DNA from: Flavobacterium psychrophilum
GTDB taxonomy: Bacteria > Bacteroidota > Bacteroidia > Flavobacteriales > Flavobacteriaceae
Assembly: GCA_945897545.1 (NCBI GenBank)
Contig: CAMDGJ010000066.1
Location: 1 to 12,449 of the forward strand
Length of the DNA stretch: 12,449 nt
Direction: 5' to 3'
The translations under genes were made by a program, and so were the position numbers. Positions 1 through 7,614 of the stretch are shown here, one piece after another. Each line of letters opens with the position of its first letter. The first letter of the stretch is position 1. Under the pieces are notes generated by a model. That model was given only the letters and a program-made list of their open reading frames with translations. It searched no databases and had not been told where the DNA came from.

Positions 1-206
1 ATGAAGGCGTTGCCGCAGTACCTGAAGTTGCTGTACGCTATGGTGCTTGGATTAACACTATTGTTAATTTAGTTATTGTAGGATTTGTTATGTTTATGGT
101 GGTAAAGGCCTACAACAAAACTAAAAAACCAGTTGAAGTTCCAGCTCCTGCAGGACCAACACAAGAAGAATTGCTGATACAAATCAGGGATTTGTTAAAA
201 AAATAA
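1..206 (+). CDS. mscL: Large-conductance mechanosensitive channel MscL, C-terminal part (5' end outside window)
   Basis: MscL forms a homopentameric inner-membrane pore that opens under membrane tension and releases solutes during hypo-osmotic shock. Read from base 3, the frame gives 67 residues up to the TAA at 204-206. It begins with a loop (EGVAAVPEVAVRYGAW), continues into a hydrophobic helix (INTIVNLVIVGFVMFMVVKAY) that matches the second transmembrane helix, and then has a Pro/Ala linker followed by a short amphipathic cytoplasmic helix ending IQIRDLLKK. The helix, the linker and the final charged helix are the usual C-terminal layout of the family. The first half, with the pore-lining helix, lies upstream of the window, so the start cannot be given. 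A hairpin terminator follows 30 bases after the stop, so mscL does not obviously share a transcript with asd. Confidence 0.9.
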   Translation, partial: EGVAAVPEVAVRYGAWINTIVNLVIVGFVMFMVVKAYNKTKKPVEVPAPAGPTQEELLIQIRDLLKK

Positions 207-235
207 ATTTCCGCTACATTATATATTCTAACTTA

Positions 236-266
236 AACCACGCTCGAAGGCGTGGTTCTTTTATTT
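236..266 (+). terminator. Rho-independent terminator after mscL
   Basis: An 8-bp perfect stem, AACCACGC (236-243) with GCGTGGTT (250-257), encloses a 6-base loop and is followed by a T-rich run (CTTTTATTT). It lies 30 bases after the mscL stop and before the asd promoter, so it separates the two units. Confidence 0.8.
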
Positions 267-304
267 GTTACAAATATAACAATTTGTTATTTTTTGTGAA
301 CACA

Positions 305-335
305 TTTGTTTTAAATAGCATATTGCTTACTTTTG
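305..335 (+). promoter_or_regulatory. Bacteroidota-type promoter for asd
   Basis: A -33 TTTG at 305-308 and a -7 TACTTTTG at 328-335 are separated by 19 bases. This fits the TTTG / TAnnTTTG consensus used by the primary sigma factor of Bacteroidota. Transcription would begin near 341-343, giving a 5' leader of about 30 bases before the asd ATG at 374. Three short palindromes lie just upstream (263-304). Confidence 0.7.
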
Positions 336-373
336 TACTTCGAAAATATTATTAAAAGTAAAAAATATACGAT

Positions 374-1363
374 ATGAAACTTGCAGTTGTTGGAGCCACA
401 GGAATGGTTGGCGAAATAATGTTAAAAGTATTAGAAGAAAGAAATTTTCCATATACAGAAATAATTCTTGTAGCGTCTGAAAGGTCAGTGGGTAAAATTA
501 TTGAATTCAAAGGTCAAAAGCATACTGTTGTTGGTTTACAAACTGCAGTAGATATGAAAGCGGACATTGCCCTTTTTTCGGCTGGTGGACAAACCTCATT
601 AGATTGGGCGCCAAAGTTTGCAGCTGCTGGAACAACAGTTATCGATAATTCATCAGCCTGGAGAATGGACCCAACAAAAAAATTAATTGTGCCTGAAATT
701 AATGCTAGCGAATTAACTGCAGCAGATAAAATCATTGCAAATCCAAACTGTTCTACTATACAGATGGTTTTGGTATTAGCTCCACTGCATAAAAAATACA
801 ATATAAAACGGGTGGTTGTTTCGACTTACCAATCCATCACCGGAACGGGTGTAAAAGCGGTGGAACAATTCGAAAACGAATGTGCAGGAATTGAAGGTGA
901 TATGGTTTATAAATATAAAATCAATAGAAACTGTATTCCACAATGTGATAGTTTTGAAGAAAATGGCTATACCAAAGAAGAAATGAAATTGGTTCGTGAA
1001 ACTCAAAAAATCCTCGCCGATGATACAATTGCTGTAACGGCAACAGCTGTTCGTGTTCCTGTTGTAGGCGGTCATAGTGAAGCCGTTAATGTTGAATTCA
1101 CTACTGATTTTGATGTATCAGAAGTGAGAAACATTTTGCATCATACAGATGGAGTAGTAGTTCAAGACAATTTAGATACATTTACGTATCCAATGCCAAG
1201 ATATGCCGAAGGCAAAAACGATGTTTTTGTGGGAAGAATTCGTCGTGACGAAAGTCAAGAAAATACATTAAATATGTGGATTGTAGCTGACAATTTAAGA
1301 AAAGGAGCAGCAACAAATACGATTCAAATTGCGGAATACTTAATTGCTGCAAAATTGGTTTAA
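374..1363 (+). CDS. asd: Aspartate-semialdehyde dehydrogenase
   Basis: This enzyme reduces L-4-aspartyl phosphate to L-aspartate 4-semialdehyde with NADPH. It is the branch point leading to lysine, diaminopimelate (peptidoglycan), threonine and methionine. The protein has 329 residues, the normal length for the family. An N-terminal Rossmann nucleotide-binding motif, GATGMVG, is at residues 7-13. The catalytic cysteine is Cys126 in NPNCSTIQ. Arg227 (VRVPV) and His234 (GGHSEAV) match the substrate-binding arginine and the general base. The start follows a clear promoter by about 30 bases, and the first residues (MKLAVVGATG) place the Rossmann motif where it is expected. It appears to be transcribed alone: a terminator precedes it and another lies 168 bases after its stop. 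Nothing looks unusual. Confidence 0.96.
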   Translation: MKLAVVGATGMVGEIMLKVLEERNFPYTEIILVASERSVGKIIEFKGQKHTVVGLQTAVDMKADIALFSAGGQTSLDWAPKFAAAGTTVIDNSSAWRMDPTKKLIVPEINASELTAADKIIANPNCSTIQMVLVLAPLHKKYNIKRVVVSTYQSITGTGVKAVEQFENECAGIEGDMVYKYKINRNCIPQCDSFEENGYTKEEMKLVRETQKILADDTIAVTATAVRVPVVGGHSEAVNVEFTTDFDVSEVRNILHHTDGVVVQDNLDTFTYPMPRYAEGKNDVFVGRIRRDESQENTLNMWIVADNLRKGAATNTIQIAEYLIAAKLV

Positions 1364-1431
1364 TCTATTAATAGAAATAGAAAAAAAATGGTTCACCTCA
1401 GTTTTGTGTGAGTATTAATTTTTTTAAACCA

Positions 1432-1471
1432 TTAAGGAAATTAATAACGCTGCAAATTTTAATTTTCTTAA
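1432..1471. repeat. Imperfect inverted repeat in the asd-mtgA spacer
   Basis: The arm TTAAGGAAATTAA (1432-1444) is matched by TTAATTTTCTTAA (1459-1471) with one mismatch, and is followed by the near-palindrome CTTAGTGGTTAAG. The sequence is very AT-rich and has no run of T placed to make it a good terminator. It looks like an eroded dispersed intergenic repeat, but one window cannot show that it recurs in the genome. Confidence 0.35.
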
Positions 1472-1530
1472 CGAACTTAGTGGTTAAGATGTTTTACTTC
1501 TCGCACAAATACCAGTAGAACAAAAAAAAT

Positions 1531-1566
1531 AAAACTACAACTTTAAACGGTTGTAGTTTTTTGTTT
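1531..1566. terminator. Bidirectional terminator between convergent asd and mtgA
   Basis: The stem AAAACTACAAC (1531-1541) pairs with GTTGTAGTTTT (1550-1560) around an 8-base loop and is followed by TTTGTTT on the plus strand. On the minus strand the same stem is followed by a run rich in T, the complement of the A-rich stretch 1522-1534. It can therefore serve asd from the left and mtgA from the right. The rest of the gene-free stretch 1364-1691 holds only the degenerate repeats listed separately; I see no gene in it. Confidence 0.7.
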
Positions 1567-1634
1567 AGGTTCGCCAGAAATGACTTCTAAATATGTGGCT
1601 GTTTAATTCAGCTTTGCTTGAAAACAATTATAAA

Positions 1635-1661
1635 AAATCGGTGAAATCGGTGAAATCTGTG
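1635..1661. repeat. Three tandem 9-bp units, AAATCKGTG
   Basis: AAATCGGTG (1635-1643), AAATCGGTG (1644-1652) and AAATCTGTG (1653-1661) lie head to tail. The unit resembles the AATCTGTGA units in the inverted repeat at 11527-11578, so both may belong to one family of dispersed intergenic repeats. It lies just beyond the mtgA stop codon. Confidence 0.6.
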
Positions 1662-1691
1662 TCTGATTACCGCTAAATAGTGACGATAATT

Positions 1692-2432
1692 TTAATACTC
1701 AATCTTTCCTACATACCGCATCAGACGAACAATTTTAGATTTTCGATTATTAATATAAGAAGAGGAACTTGTTGCAGCATATTTCCTTGGATTGGGCAAA
1801 ATGGCAGCAATTCCCGCAGCTTGAATTTTTGTGAGACTCGCGGCGTCTTTTCTATACCAATGTTGCGTTGCAGCTTGAGCGCCGTAAATGCCGTTCCCCA
1901 TTTCTATACTGTTGAGATAGACTTCCATAATGCGTTCTTTGCCCCAAATTAATTCTATAAGCACCGTAAAATAGGCTTCAAGACCTTTACGCAAATAACT
2001 TCGTCCTTGCCATAGAAAAACATTTTTGGCAGTTTGTTGCGAAATGGTGCTGCCTCCTTTTATTCTCCGTCCTCTTTCGTTGTTTTTGTATGCTTTTTGC
2101 ATTGCAGTAAAATCAAAACCGTTATGAACTAGAAAAGTTCCATCTTCACTCGCAATTACCGCTTTTTGTAAATTAGTAGAGATGTTTTCGATAGGTTCCC
2201 AATCGTGGCTAAAATAAATTTCTTTGCCAGCAATCTTGTTTTCTACCAGCCGAATAACCATCAAAGGCGTAAACAAAACTGGCACAAACTTAAAAAGCAC
2301 TACCAAAAAAACAGACGTTCCAAAAAACCACAGTAATGCCTTGAATAAAAAACGACTTAGTTTACTTATAAAAGTTCCCGAATTTTTTTGTGAGGAAGTT
2401 TTGGTCTTTTTTGATGTAATTTTTGTTGCCAT
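1692..2432 (-). CDS. mtgA: Monofunctional biosynthetic peptidoglycan transglycosylase
   Basis: MtgA is a GT51 glycosyltransferase that polymerises glycan strands from lipid II at the outer face of the inner membrane, with no transpeptidase domain. Read from the ATG at 2432 it has 246 residues, a normal family length. Residues 1-25 are basic and Lys/Ser-rich, and one transmembrane segment spans about residues 30-58. The GT51 motifs follow in order: SEDGTFLVHNGFD with the catalytic glutamate at about residue 96, GGSTISQQTAKNVFL at about 126-140, RKGLEAYFTVLIE, and GKERIMEVYLNSIEMGNGIYGAQAA with the conserved EVYLN at about 170-174. The frame is open to an ATG at 2489, but the 19 extra residues (MYKTEAIFFTFIKNSDLRQ) would put a poor hydrophobic stretch before the basic N-terminus. 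A candidate -7 box (TACTTTTA on the minus strand, 2456-2463) lies inside that extension, so I prefer the internal start. Confidence 0.93.
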   Translation of the reverse strand: MATKITSKKTKTSSQKNSGTFISKLSRFLFKALLWFFGTSVFLVVLFKFVPVLFTPLMVIRLVENKIAGKEIYFSHDWEPIENISTNLQKAVIASEDGTFLVHNGFDFTAMQKAYKNNERGRRIKGGSTISQQTAKNVFLWQGRSYLRKGLEAYFTVLIELIWGKERIMEVYLNSIEMGNGIYGAQAATQHWYRKDAASLTKIQAAGIAAILPNPRKYAATSSSSYINNRKSKIVRLMRYVGKIEY

Positions 2433-2455
2433 TTGTCGTAAATCTGAATTTTTTA

Positions 2456-2463
2456 TAAAAGTA
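2456..2463 (-). promoter_or_regulatory. Possible -7 element for mtgA
   Basis: On the minus strand 2463-2456 reads TACTTTTA, one base away from TAnnTTTG, and it lies 24 bases upstream of the preferred mtgA ATG. No -33 TTG sits at the ideal distance; one occurs 23 bases upstream (2489-2487). The same variant appears before fabH. The call is weak. Confidence 0.3.
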
Positions 2464-2562
2464 AAAAAAATAGCTTCAGTTTTATACAATTAGATTTAAT
2501 TATCGTCCTACTATTGCAAATAGATTTTGTATTTTTAAAGTTTGCTAAATTTAAAATTCACT

Positions 2563-4465
2563 ATGAAAAAAATATTATATATAACGCTGATAATGATCAA
2601 TTTAAACGCGATGGCGCAAAACACAATGTCTCCTGATTTACTTTTGAAACTCGGTAGGCTAACCGCTTTGGGACTTTCTCAAGACGAGAAAAATATAGTT
2701 TACAAAGTAGATTTTCCATCTGCCGAAGAAAACAAATCGAATTCTAAGTATTATACAGTACCTATAAATGGTGGAAGTCCAACAGAAGTTGCCTCAACTA
2801 AAGATTTAGTGCACGACAAAAACGTCTCTCCTGACGGAAAATATACGATTTATGACGAAGAAGTAAAAATCGACAAAGTTCATGGAAAAGATTTTTATCC
2901 AGAACTAGAAAAATCGAATGTGCAAATATACAATGGTTTGGATTATCGCCATTGGGATAAATGGAACGAAGGTAAATTCAATCACGTTTTTTTATAAAGA
3001 AAACAAAGAAGCTGCTGTTGGTATTGACATTTTGAAAGGCGAAACTTTTGATAGTCCACAAAAACCATTTAGTGGAGACGAAGATTATATTTGGTCGCCA
3101 GACGGCAAAAGTATTTTATACGTTTGTAAGAAAAAATCAGGAACAGCTTATGCTACCAGCACCAATACAGACATCTATGAATATAATCTAGAAACTGGCA
3201 AAACCATTAATAGGACAGAAGGCAATCTAGGATATGATACCAATCCAAAGTTTTCTCCAACAGGAAATTTATCTTGGCTGCAAATGAAACGCGATGGTTA
3301 TGAAGCGGACAAAAATGATATTATTGTCAATTTCAAAGGAACGAACATCAATTTGACTGCAAATTGGGACGGAACAGTGGAGAGTTTTTTGTGGAGTGTC
3401 GATGGCAAAAAAGTATATTTTCAAGCACCAATTGATGGAACACTGCAGTTATTTGAAGTAGATTTTCCGGGCTTGACAAAGAAATTACCACAAGTTATTC
3501 AGTTGACCAATGGCGATTTTGATGTGGCTGGTTTAGTAGGTCTTTCAGAAGAAAGTATTATTGTCACTAGAACCGATATGAATCACGCTGCCGAAATTTA
3601 TTCCTATAATTTGAAGAAAAAAACTTGGCTTCAATTGTCGAATGTAAATACGACAACCTACAACTCATTGGCCTTAAGCAAAACCGAAAGAAGATATGTC
3701 ACCACAACCGACGGCAAAAAAATGTTGGTTTGGGTGATTCTACCCCCGAATTTTGATGCTTCAAAAAAATATCCAACCTTGCTTTATTGTCAAGGCGGGC
3801 CACAATCTCCGTTGACACAATATTATTCTTTCCGATGGAATTTTCAATTAATGGCAGCACAAGGTTATATTATTGTAGCTCCAAATCGTCGTGGAATGCA
3901 GGGTCACGGACTAGAATGGAACGAACAGATCAGTAAAGACTGGGGAGGACAGGTTATGGATGATTACCTTTCAGCGATTGATGAGGTAGCCAAAGAAAAA
4001 TATGTAGACAAAACGCGTTTGGGTTGTGTTGGCGCTAGTTATGGAGGTTATTCCGTGTTTTATTTGGCGGGAATTCACAACAATAGATTTAAAACTTTTA
4101 TCGCTCACGACGGTGTTTTCAACACCCAAAGTATGTTTGGTACCACCGAAGAAGTTTTCTTTAACTATTGGGATTTTGGCGGAGCGTATTGGGAAAAGGA
4201 CAATGCCATTGCACAAAAAGCCTACACCAAATTCAATCCTATCAATTTTGTTCAAAAATGGAATACACCCATATTGATTATTCAAGGTGGAAATGATTTT
4301 AGAGTGCCAATTGGACAGTCGCAAGAAGCATTTCAAGCGGCACAAATGCTAGGCATAAAAAGCAGATTTTTGTATTTTCCAGAAGAAAACCATTGGGTTT
4401 TGAAACCTCAAAACGCTATGGTTTGGCAAAGAGAATTTTATAAATGGCTGAATGAAACTTTGTAA
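2563..4465 (+). pseudogene. Secreted S9 family (prolyl oligopeptidase-like) serine peptidase, interrupted by a +1 frameshift
   Basis: S9 peptidases cleave short peptides through an alpha/beta-hydrolase domain capped by a beta-propeller. The first frame (ATG at 2563) begins with a signal peptide, MKKILYITLIMINLNAMAQ, with AMA before a likely cleavage site. It reads through HWDKWNEGKFNHVF and then stops at 2995-2997. The remaining sequence is open in the +1 frame to the TAA at 4463-4465. Removing one T from the run at 2987-2993 gives HVF-YKENKEAAVGIDILKGE and one protein of 633 residues, a normal size. The propeller part shows SPDGK-type repeats (VSPDGKYTIY, WSPDGKSILY, WSVDGKKVYF). In restored numbering the triad is Ser492 (GASYGGY), Asp578 (GGNDFRVP) and His610 (ENHWVL). 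All catalytic residues survive and there is no second lesion, so this is a sequencing error, a very recent mutation or slippage. If the frame is intact in the cell, the gene is functional. An ATG at 2542 would add seven residues before the signal peptide and is less likely. Confidence 0.88.
2987..2993 (+). other. T7 homopolymer at the peptidase frameshift
   Basis: Seven consecutive T follow CACG. With seven T the frame reads CAC GTT TTT TTA TAA and stops. With six T it reads CAC GTT TTT TAT AAA GAA and joins the two halves of the peptidase exactly. This is the single point at which the frames must be joined. Confidence 0.85.
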
Positions 4466-4471
4466 TTCAGA

Positions 4472-4523
4472 ATTTATTAACCAAAAAACCCAACTGTAAA
4501 GTTGGGTTTTTTGGTTAATAAAT
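4472..4523. terminator. Bidirectional terminator between the S9 peptidase gene and accC
   Basis: A perfect 23-bp stem (4472-4494 with 4501-4523) encloses the loop TGTAAA (4495-4500). Its core is AAAAAACCCAAC / GTTGGGTTTTTT, which supplies a T run on either strand. It lies 6 bases after the peptidase stop and 10 bases beyond the accC stop, so it closes both converging genes. Confidence 0.9.
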
Positions 4524-4533
4524 ATTTAGATTT

Positions 4534-5880
4534 TTATTCTAAATCATTCATTTTAAAAGTATCCATAAAAGCGGTGGTATAATCACCCGCAATATATCTA
4601 GGGTCATCCATTAATTGTCTGTGAAAAGGAATGGTTGTTTTGATTCCTTCAATCACAAATTCATCTAAGGCTCTTCGCATCTTGCTAATGGCTTCTTCGC
4701 GCGTTTGAGCAGTAGTGATTAATTTAGCAATCATTGAATCGTAATTGGGCGGAATGGTATATCCAGAATAAACGTGAGTGTCTAAACGAACTCCGTGACC
4801 ACCGGGCATGTGCAATGTTGTGATTTTTCCTGGTGAAGGTCTGAAATCATTATAAGGATCTTCGGCATTGATACGACATTCAATGGCGTGCATTTGTGGA
4901 ATGTAATTTTTACCTGAAATTGGTACACCTGCAGCAACTAAAATTTGCTCCCGAATTAAATCGTAGTCTATTACTTGTTCCGTAATTGGATGTTCTACCT
5001 GAATACGAGTATTCATCTCCATAAAGTAGAAATTGCGGTGTTTGTCCACTAGAAATTCAACTGTTCCAGCCCCTTCGTACTTGATGAATTCAGCTGCTTT
5101 TACAGCTGCAGCACCCATCTTTTCACGCAATTCGTCAGTCATAAACGGTGAAGGAGTTTCCTCTGTCAATTTTTGATGACGTCTTTGTACAGAACAATCT
5201 CTTTCAGAAAGGTGACAGGCTTTGCCAAAAGAATCGCCTACCACTTGAATTTCGATATGTCTTGGTTCTTCAATCAATTTTTCAAGATACATGCCGTCAT
5301 TACCAAAAGCGGCTGCTGACTCTTGACGAGCGCTTTCCCAGGCTTTTAATAATTCATCTTCTTTCCATACGGCACGCATTCCTTTTCCTCCTCCGCCAGC
5401 AGTTGCTTTTAGCATTACTGGATATCCGAATTTTTTTGCAATTGATTGTGCTTCTTCAAAAGACTCTAAAATGCCTTCTGAACCGGGCACACAAGGAACT
5501 CCGGCAGCTTTCATTGTGGCTTTAGCCGAAGCTTTATCGCCCATTCTGTCAATCATTTCTGGTGATGCACCTATAAATTTAACACCATGTTCTTGACATA
5601 TTTTTGAAAATTTTGAGTTTTCGGAAAGAAATCCATATCCGGGATGTATTGCATCTGCATTCGTAATTTCGGCGGCGGCAATAATACTTGAAATTTTTAA
5701 ATAGGATAAGTTGCTCGGAGGAGGACCTATACAAACCGCTTCATCAGCAAATTTAACGTGCAAGCTGTCAGCATCGGCAGTCGAATAAACCGCAACTGTT
5801 TTTATGCCCATTTCTTTGCATGTTCGAATGACACGAAGCGCAATTTCTCCTCTGTTTGCAATTAATATTTTTTTAAACAT
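4534..5880 (-). CDS. accC: Acetyl-CoA carboxylase, biotin carboxylase subunit
   Basis: AccC carboxylates the biotin carried by AccB, using ATP and bicarbonate, in the first half-reaction of acetyl-CoA carboxylase, the committed step of fatty acid synthesis. The protein has 448 residues, like its E. coli counterpart. An N-terminal domain ([20 protein letters not shown]) is followed by an ATP-grasp domain. Visible ligands, close to their E. coli positions, are Lys116, Lys158 before the glycine-rich loop AGGGGKGM (161-168), His208 and Lys237. Metal-binding Glu275 and Glu288 are present, as is the catalytic segment NTRIQVEHP with Arg292 and Glu296. ECRINAEDP is at about 334-342. The start [12 protein letters not shown] is the standard one. 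It is the last gene of the fabH-accB-accC run and follows accB by 112 bases that carry two heptamer repeat arrays. No strong ribosome binding site is visible; CTTTTAAAAG precedes the ATG. Confidence 0.97.
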   Translation of the reverse strand: MFKKILIANRGEIALRVIRTCKEMGIKTVAVYSTADADSLHVKFADEAVCIGPPPSNLSYLKISSIIAAAEITNADAIHPGYGFLSENSKFSKICQEHGVKFIGASPEMIDRMGDKASAKATMKAAGVPCVPGSEGILESFEEAQSIAKKFGYPVMLKATAGGGGKGMRAVWKEDELLKAWESARQESAAAFGNDGMYLEKLIEEPRHIEIQVVGDSFGKACHLSERDCSVQRRHQKLTEETPSPFMTDELREKMGAAAVKAAEFIKYEGAGTVEFLVDKHRNFYFMEMNTRIQVEHPITEQVIDYDLIREQILVAAGVPISGKNYIPQMHAIECRINAEDPYNDFRPSPGKITTLHMPGGHGVRLDTHVYSGYTIPPNYDSMIAKLITTAQTREEAISKMRRALDEFVIEGIKTTIPFHRQLMDDPRYIAGDYTTAFMDTFKMNDLE

Positions 5881-5889
5881 CTTTTAAAA

Positions 5890-5917
5890 GTTAGAAGTTA
5901 GAAGTTAGAAGTTAGAA
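5890..5917. repeat. Four perfect tandem copies of GTTAGAA (TTCTAAC on the accC strand)
   Basis: Four identical 7-bp units run from 5890 to 5917, with a partial fifth (GT) after them. The array ends 9 bases upstream of the accC ATG, within the region where a ribosome would load. See also the second heptamer array at 5962-5989. Confidence 0.9.
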
Positions 5918-5932
5918 GTCAAGAATGCAATT

Positions 5933-5965
5933 GATTTGAAGCTAAAAGTTGGTAAGGTTCAAATC
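5933..5965. repeat. 8-bp inverted repeat in the accB-accC spacer
   Basis: GATTTGAA (5933-5940) is matched by TTCAAATC (5958-5965) around a 17-base loop. It lies between the two heptamer arrays and could nucleate a hairpin in the accB-accC transcript. Confidence 0.45.
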
Positions 5966-5989
5966 TACAATCTAAAATCTGCAATCTAA
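5962..5989. repeat. Four tandem AATCTNN heptamers after accB
   Basis: AATCTAC, AATCTAA, AATCTGC and AATCTAA follow one another in exact 7-base register. On the transcribed (minus) strand they read TTAGATT, GCAGATT, TTAGATT and GTAGATT. The array begins 3 bases after the accB stop codon. Confidence 0.75.
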
Positions 5990-5992
5990 AAT

Positions 5993-6472
5993 TTATGATG
6001 GATCTACTAAAAATAAGGGTTGGTCATATTCTACAGGTGACATATCGTCAACTAAGATTTTGACAATTTTACCAGATACCTCAGATTCAATTTCATTGAA
6101 TAATTTCATTGCTTCAATAACACAAAGAACATCGCCTTTAGCAATTGTGCTACCTACTTCAACAAACAAGGGTTTGTCTGGTGACGGCTTTCTATAAAAA
6201 GTCCCAATAATAGGAGATTTTATGGTTATATAATGAGAATTCTCTGCAACGGCAGTAACTGGGGTTGAAGCTACAGCTTCTACTATCGGCGCTGCAACTG
6301 CTTGTTGAAGAACAGGTTGAGCAGGCATTTGTTGTACATAGGTCGTTTCAGACACGGGTCCTTCGAGAGTAGTTCTGATGGTAATTTTAACATCGTCCAT
6401 CTCTAATTTAACTTCAGCAACTCCTGAATTTGCTACAAATTTGATTAGATTTTGAATTTCTTTTAAATCCAT
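5993..6472 (-). CDS. accB: Acetyl-CoA carboxylase, biotin carboxyl carrier protein
   Basis: AccB carries the biotin that shuttles carboxyl groups between biotin carboxylase (AccC) and the carboxyltransferase (AccA/AccD, not in this window). The protein has 159 residues. The N-terminal region ([24 protein letters not shown]) is the usual interaction segment. A flexible Pro/Ala/Val/Thr-rich linker covers about residues 38-78, and the biotinyl domain occupies about 80-158. The biotin attachment site is Lys123 in EAMKLFNE, preceded by the thumb-like segment [19 protein letters not shown]. It begins 24 bases after the fabH stop, with no terminator between them, so the two genes are very probably co-transcribed. 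Its stop is followed by the heptamer-rich spacer before accC. Confidence 0.96.
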   Translation of the reverse strand: MDLKEIQNLIKFVANSGVAEVKLEMDDVKITIRTTLEGPVSETTYVQQMPAQPVLQQAVAAPIVEAVASTPVTAVAENSHYITIKSPIIGTFYRKPSPDKPLFVEVGSTIAKGDVLCVIEAMKLFNEIESEVSGKIVKILVDDMSPVEYDQPLFLVDPS

Positions 6473-6496
6473 AATTATTTGGTTTTTAGTTTAAAT

Positions 6497-7495
6497 TTAT
6501 TTTTTATCGTAAGCCCATTTCAGATAAATTGATCCCCATGAGAATCCACCACCAAAAGCAGCAAATATTAGTGTATCTCCTTTTTTAAATAAATGTTCAA
6601 AGTCACTTAGAATTAGGGGTAAGGTAGCAGAAGTAGTATTCCCGTATCTTTCGATGTTCATTAATACTTTTGAATCTTCTAATTCCATTCGACTTGCGGT
6701 TGCATCAATGATTCGTTTATTGGCTTGATGCGGAACTAAGTAAGCAATATCATCGTGGGTCAAATTATTTCGGGTCATAATTTGTTCACAGGCATCTGCC
6801 ATATAGGTAACAGCATATTTAAAAACTGTTTTTCCGTCTTGGGTAATATTGTGCTGATTGTCTAAAACCGTTTGCTCTGAAGCAGGAAAAAGTGAACCTC
6901 CGGCAGTCATTTTCAAAAAATCTCTACCGTCTCCATCCGTTCTTAGATATTCATCTTGTAAGCCCAGGCCCTCATAGTTTGGTTCGAACAAAACTGCTCC
7001 TGCTCCGTCTCCAAAAATGATACAAGTTGTTCTATCAGTGTAATCCACTATTGAAGACATTTTATCTGCTCCAATAAGCAATACTTTTTTGTATCGCCCT
7101 GATTCAATATAAGCAGCAGCGGTTGACATTCCGAACAAAAAACTGGAACAAGCTGATTGTAAGTCGTAAGCAAAGGCGTTTGTTGCTCCAATTTCTGTTG
7201 CGACATAAGCCCCAGTAGAGGCTACAGGCATGTCAGCAGTAGCTGTTGCCATAAGTAACAAATCTATTTCTAGGGGATTAATATTCGCTTTTTTTATTAA
7301 ATCTAGCGCAGCATTTATTGCCAAAAAAGATGTTCCTTTAGTGTCATCTTTAAGAATTCTTCTCTCTTTAATTCCAGTTCGAGAGGTTATCCACTCATCG
7401 TTTGTATCAACTAATGTTTCAAGAATCTTGTTTGTCAGTACGTAGTCTGGTACGTATGCTCCAACAGCTGTAATCGCGGCTGTGATTTTGTTCAT
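6497..7495 (-). CDS. fabH: Beta-ketoacyl-ACP synthase III
   Basis: FabH condenses an acyl-CoA primer with malonyl-ACP to start fatty acid elongation; in Bacteroidota it typically takes branched primers as well as acetyl-CoA. The protein has 332 residues, the usual length. The catalytic triad is Cys116 (DLQSACSSFLFG), His256 (VPHQANKRI) and Asn286 (ERYGNTTSATLPL). The DNEWI-like segment is at residues 33-36 (DEWITSRTGIKERR) and the C-terminal GGGFSWGS is present. The start is the ATG at 7495. A terminator lies between rpmF and fabH, and the 120-base leader contains a perfect 20-bp palindrome. This suggests its own promoter and control, with accB and accC following on the same transcript. Bacteroidota may hold more than one FabH, and substrate preference cannot be read from sequence alone. 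Confidence 0.95.
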   Translation of the reverse strand: MNKITAAITAVGAYVPDYVLTNKILETLVDTNDEWITSRTGIKERRILKDDTKGTSFLAINAALDLIKKANINPLEIDLLLMATATADMPVASTGAYVATEIGATNAFAYDLQSACSSFLFGMSTAAAYIESGRYKKVLLIGADKMSSIVDYTDRTTCIIFGDGAGAVLFEPNYEGLGLQDEYLRTDGDGRDFLKMTAGGSLFPASEQTVLDNQHNITQDGKTVFKYAVTYMADACEQIMTRNNLTHDDIAYLVPHQANKRIIDATASRMELEDSKVLMNIERYGNTTSATLPLILSDFEHLFKKGDTLIFAAFGGGFSWGSIYLKWAYDKK

Positions 7496-7513
7496 TACAT
7501 TCTGTTATTTCTC

Positions 7514-7533
7514 TACAAATGCTAGCATTTGTA
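7514..7533. promoter_or_regulatory. Perfect 20-bp palindrome in the fabH leader, possible operator
   Basis: TACAAATGCTAGCATTTGTA is identical to its own reverse complement over all 20 bases. It lies 18 bases upstream of the fabH ATG and downstream of the candidate -7 box at 7551-7558. Its length and two-fold symmetry suit a dimeric repressor; as RNA it could also form a short hairpin with a tight loop. Which regulator might bind is unknown. Confidence 0.55.
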
Positions 7534-7550
7534 AAATTTATAAAGGGCTC

Positions 7551-7558
7551 TAAAAGTA
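7551..7558 (-). promoter_or_regulatory. Possible -7 element for fabH
   Basis: The minus strand reads TACTTTTA, one base short of TAnnTTTG, 55 bases upstream of the fabH ATG and downstream of the rpmF terminator. I see no good -33 TTG at the usual distance, so the call rests on position and partial match. Confidence 0.35.
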
Positions 7559-7614
7559 CAAAAAAAATCGTATCCTTATTCGTTTTAATAGCTCTATTTA
7601 ATGAAAATTATTAA

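Noticed and set aside
514..1075. Antisense open frames inside asd
   Set aside because: They are shadows of the asd coding frame with no promoter, start context or recognisable protein.
2433..2489. Upstream ATG for mtgA at 2489
   Set aside because: The extension is not family-like and contains the candidate -7 box; the internal ATG gives the normal basic N-terminus before the membrane segment.
2987..2997. Programmed ribosomal +1 frameshift in the peptidase gene
   Set aside because: S9 peptidases are not known to need frameshifting, and no upstream stimulatory sequence was seen; an indel in the T run is simpler. Kept as a possibility only in the finding.
5890..5989. Heptamer arrays considered as a small CRISPR array
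   Set aside because: Units are 7 bases with no spacers between them and no cas genes are nearby.
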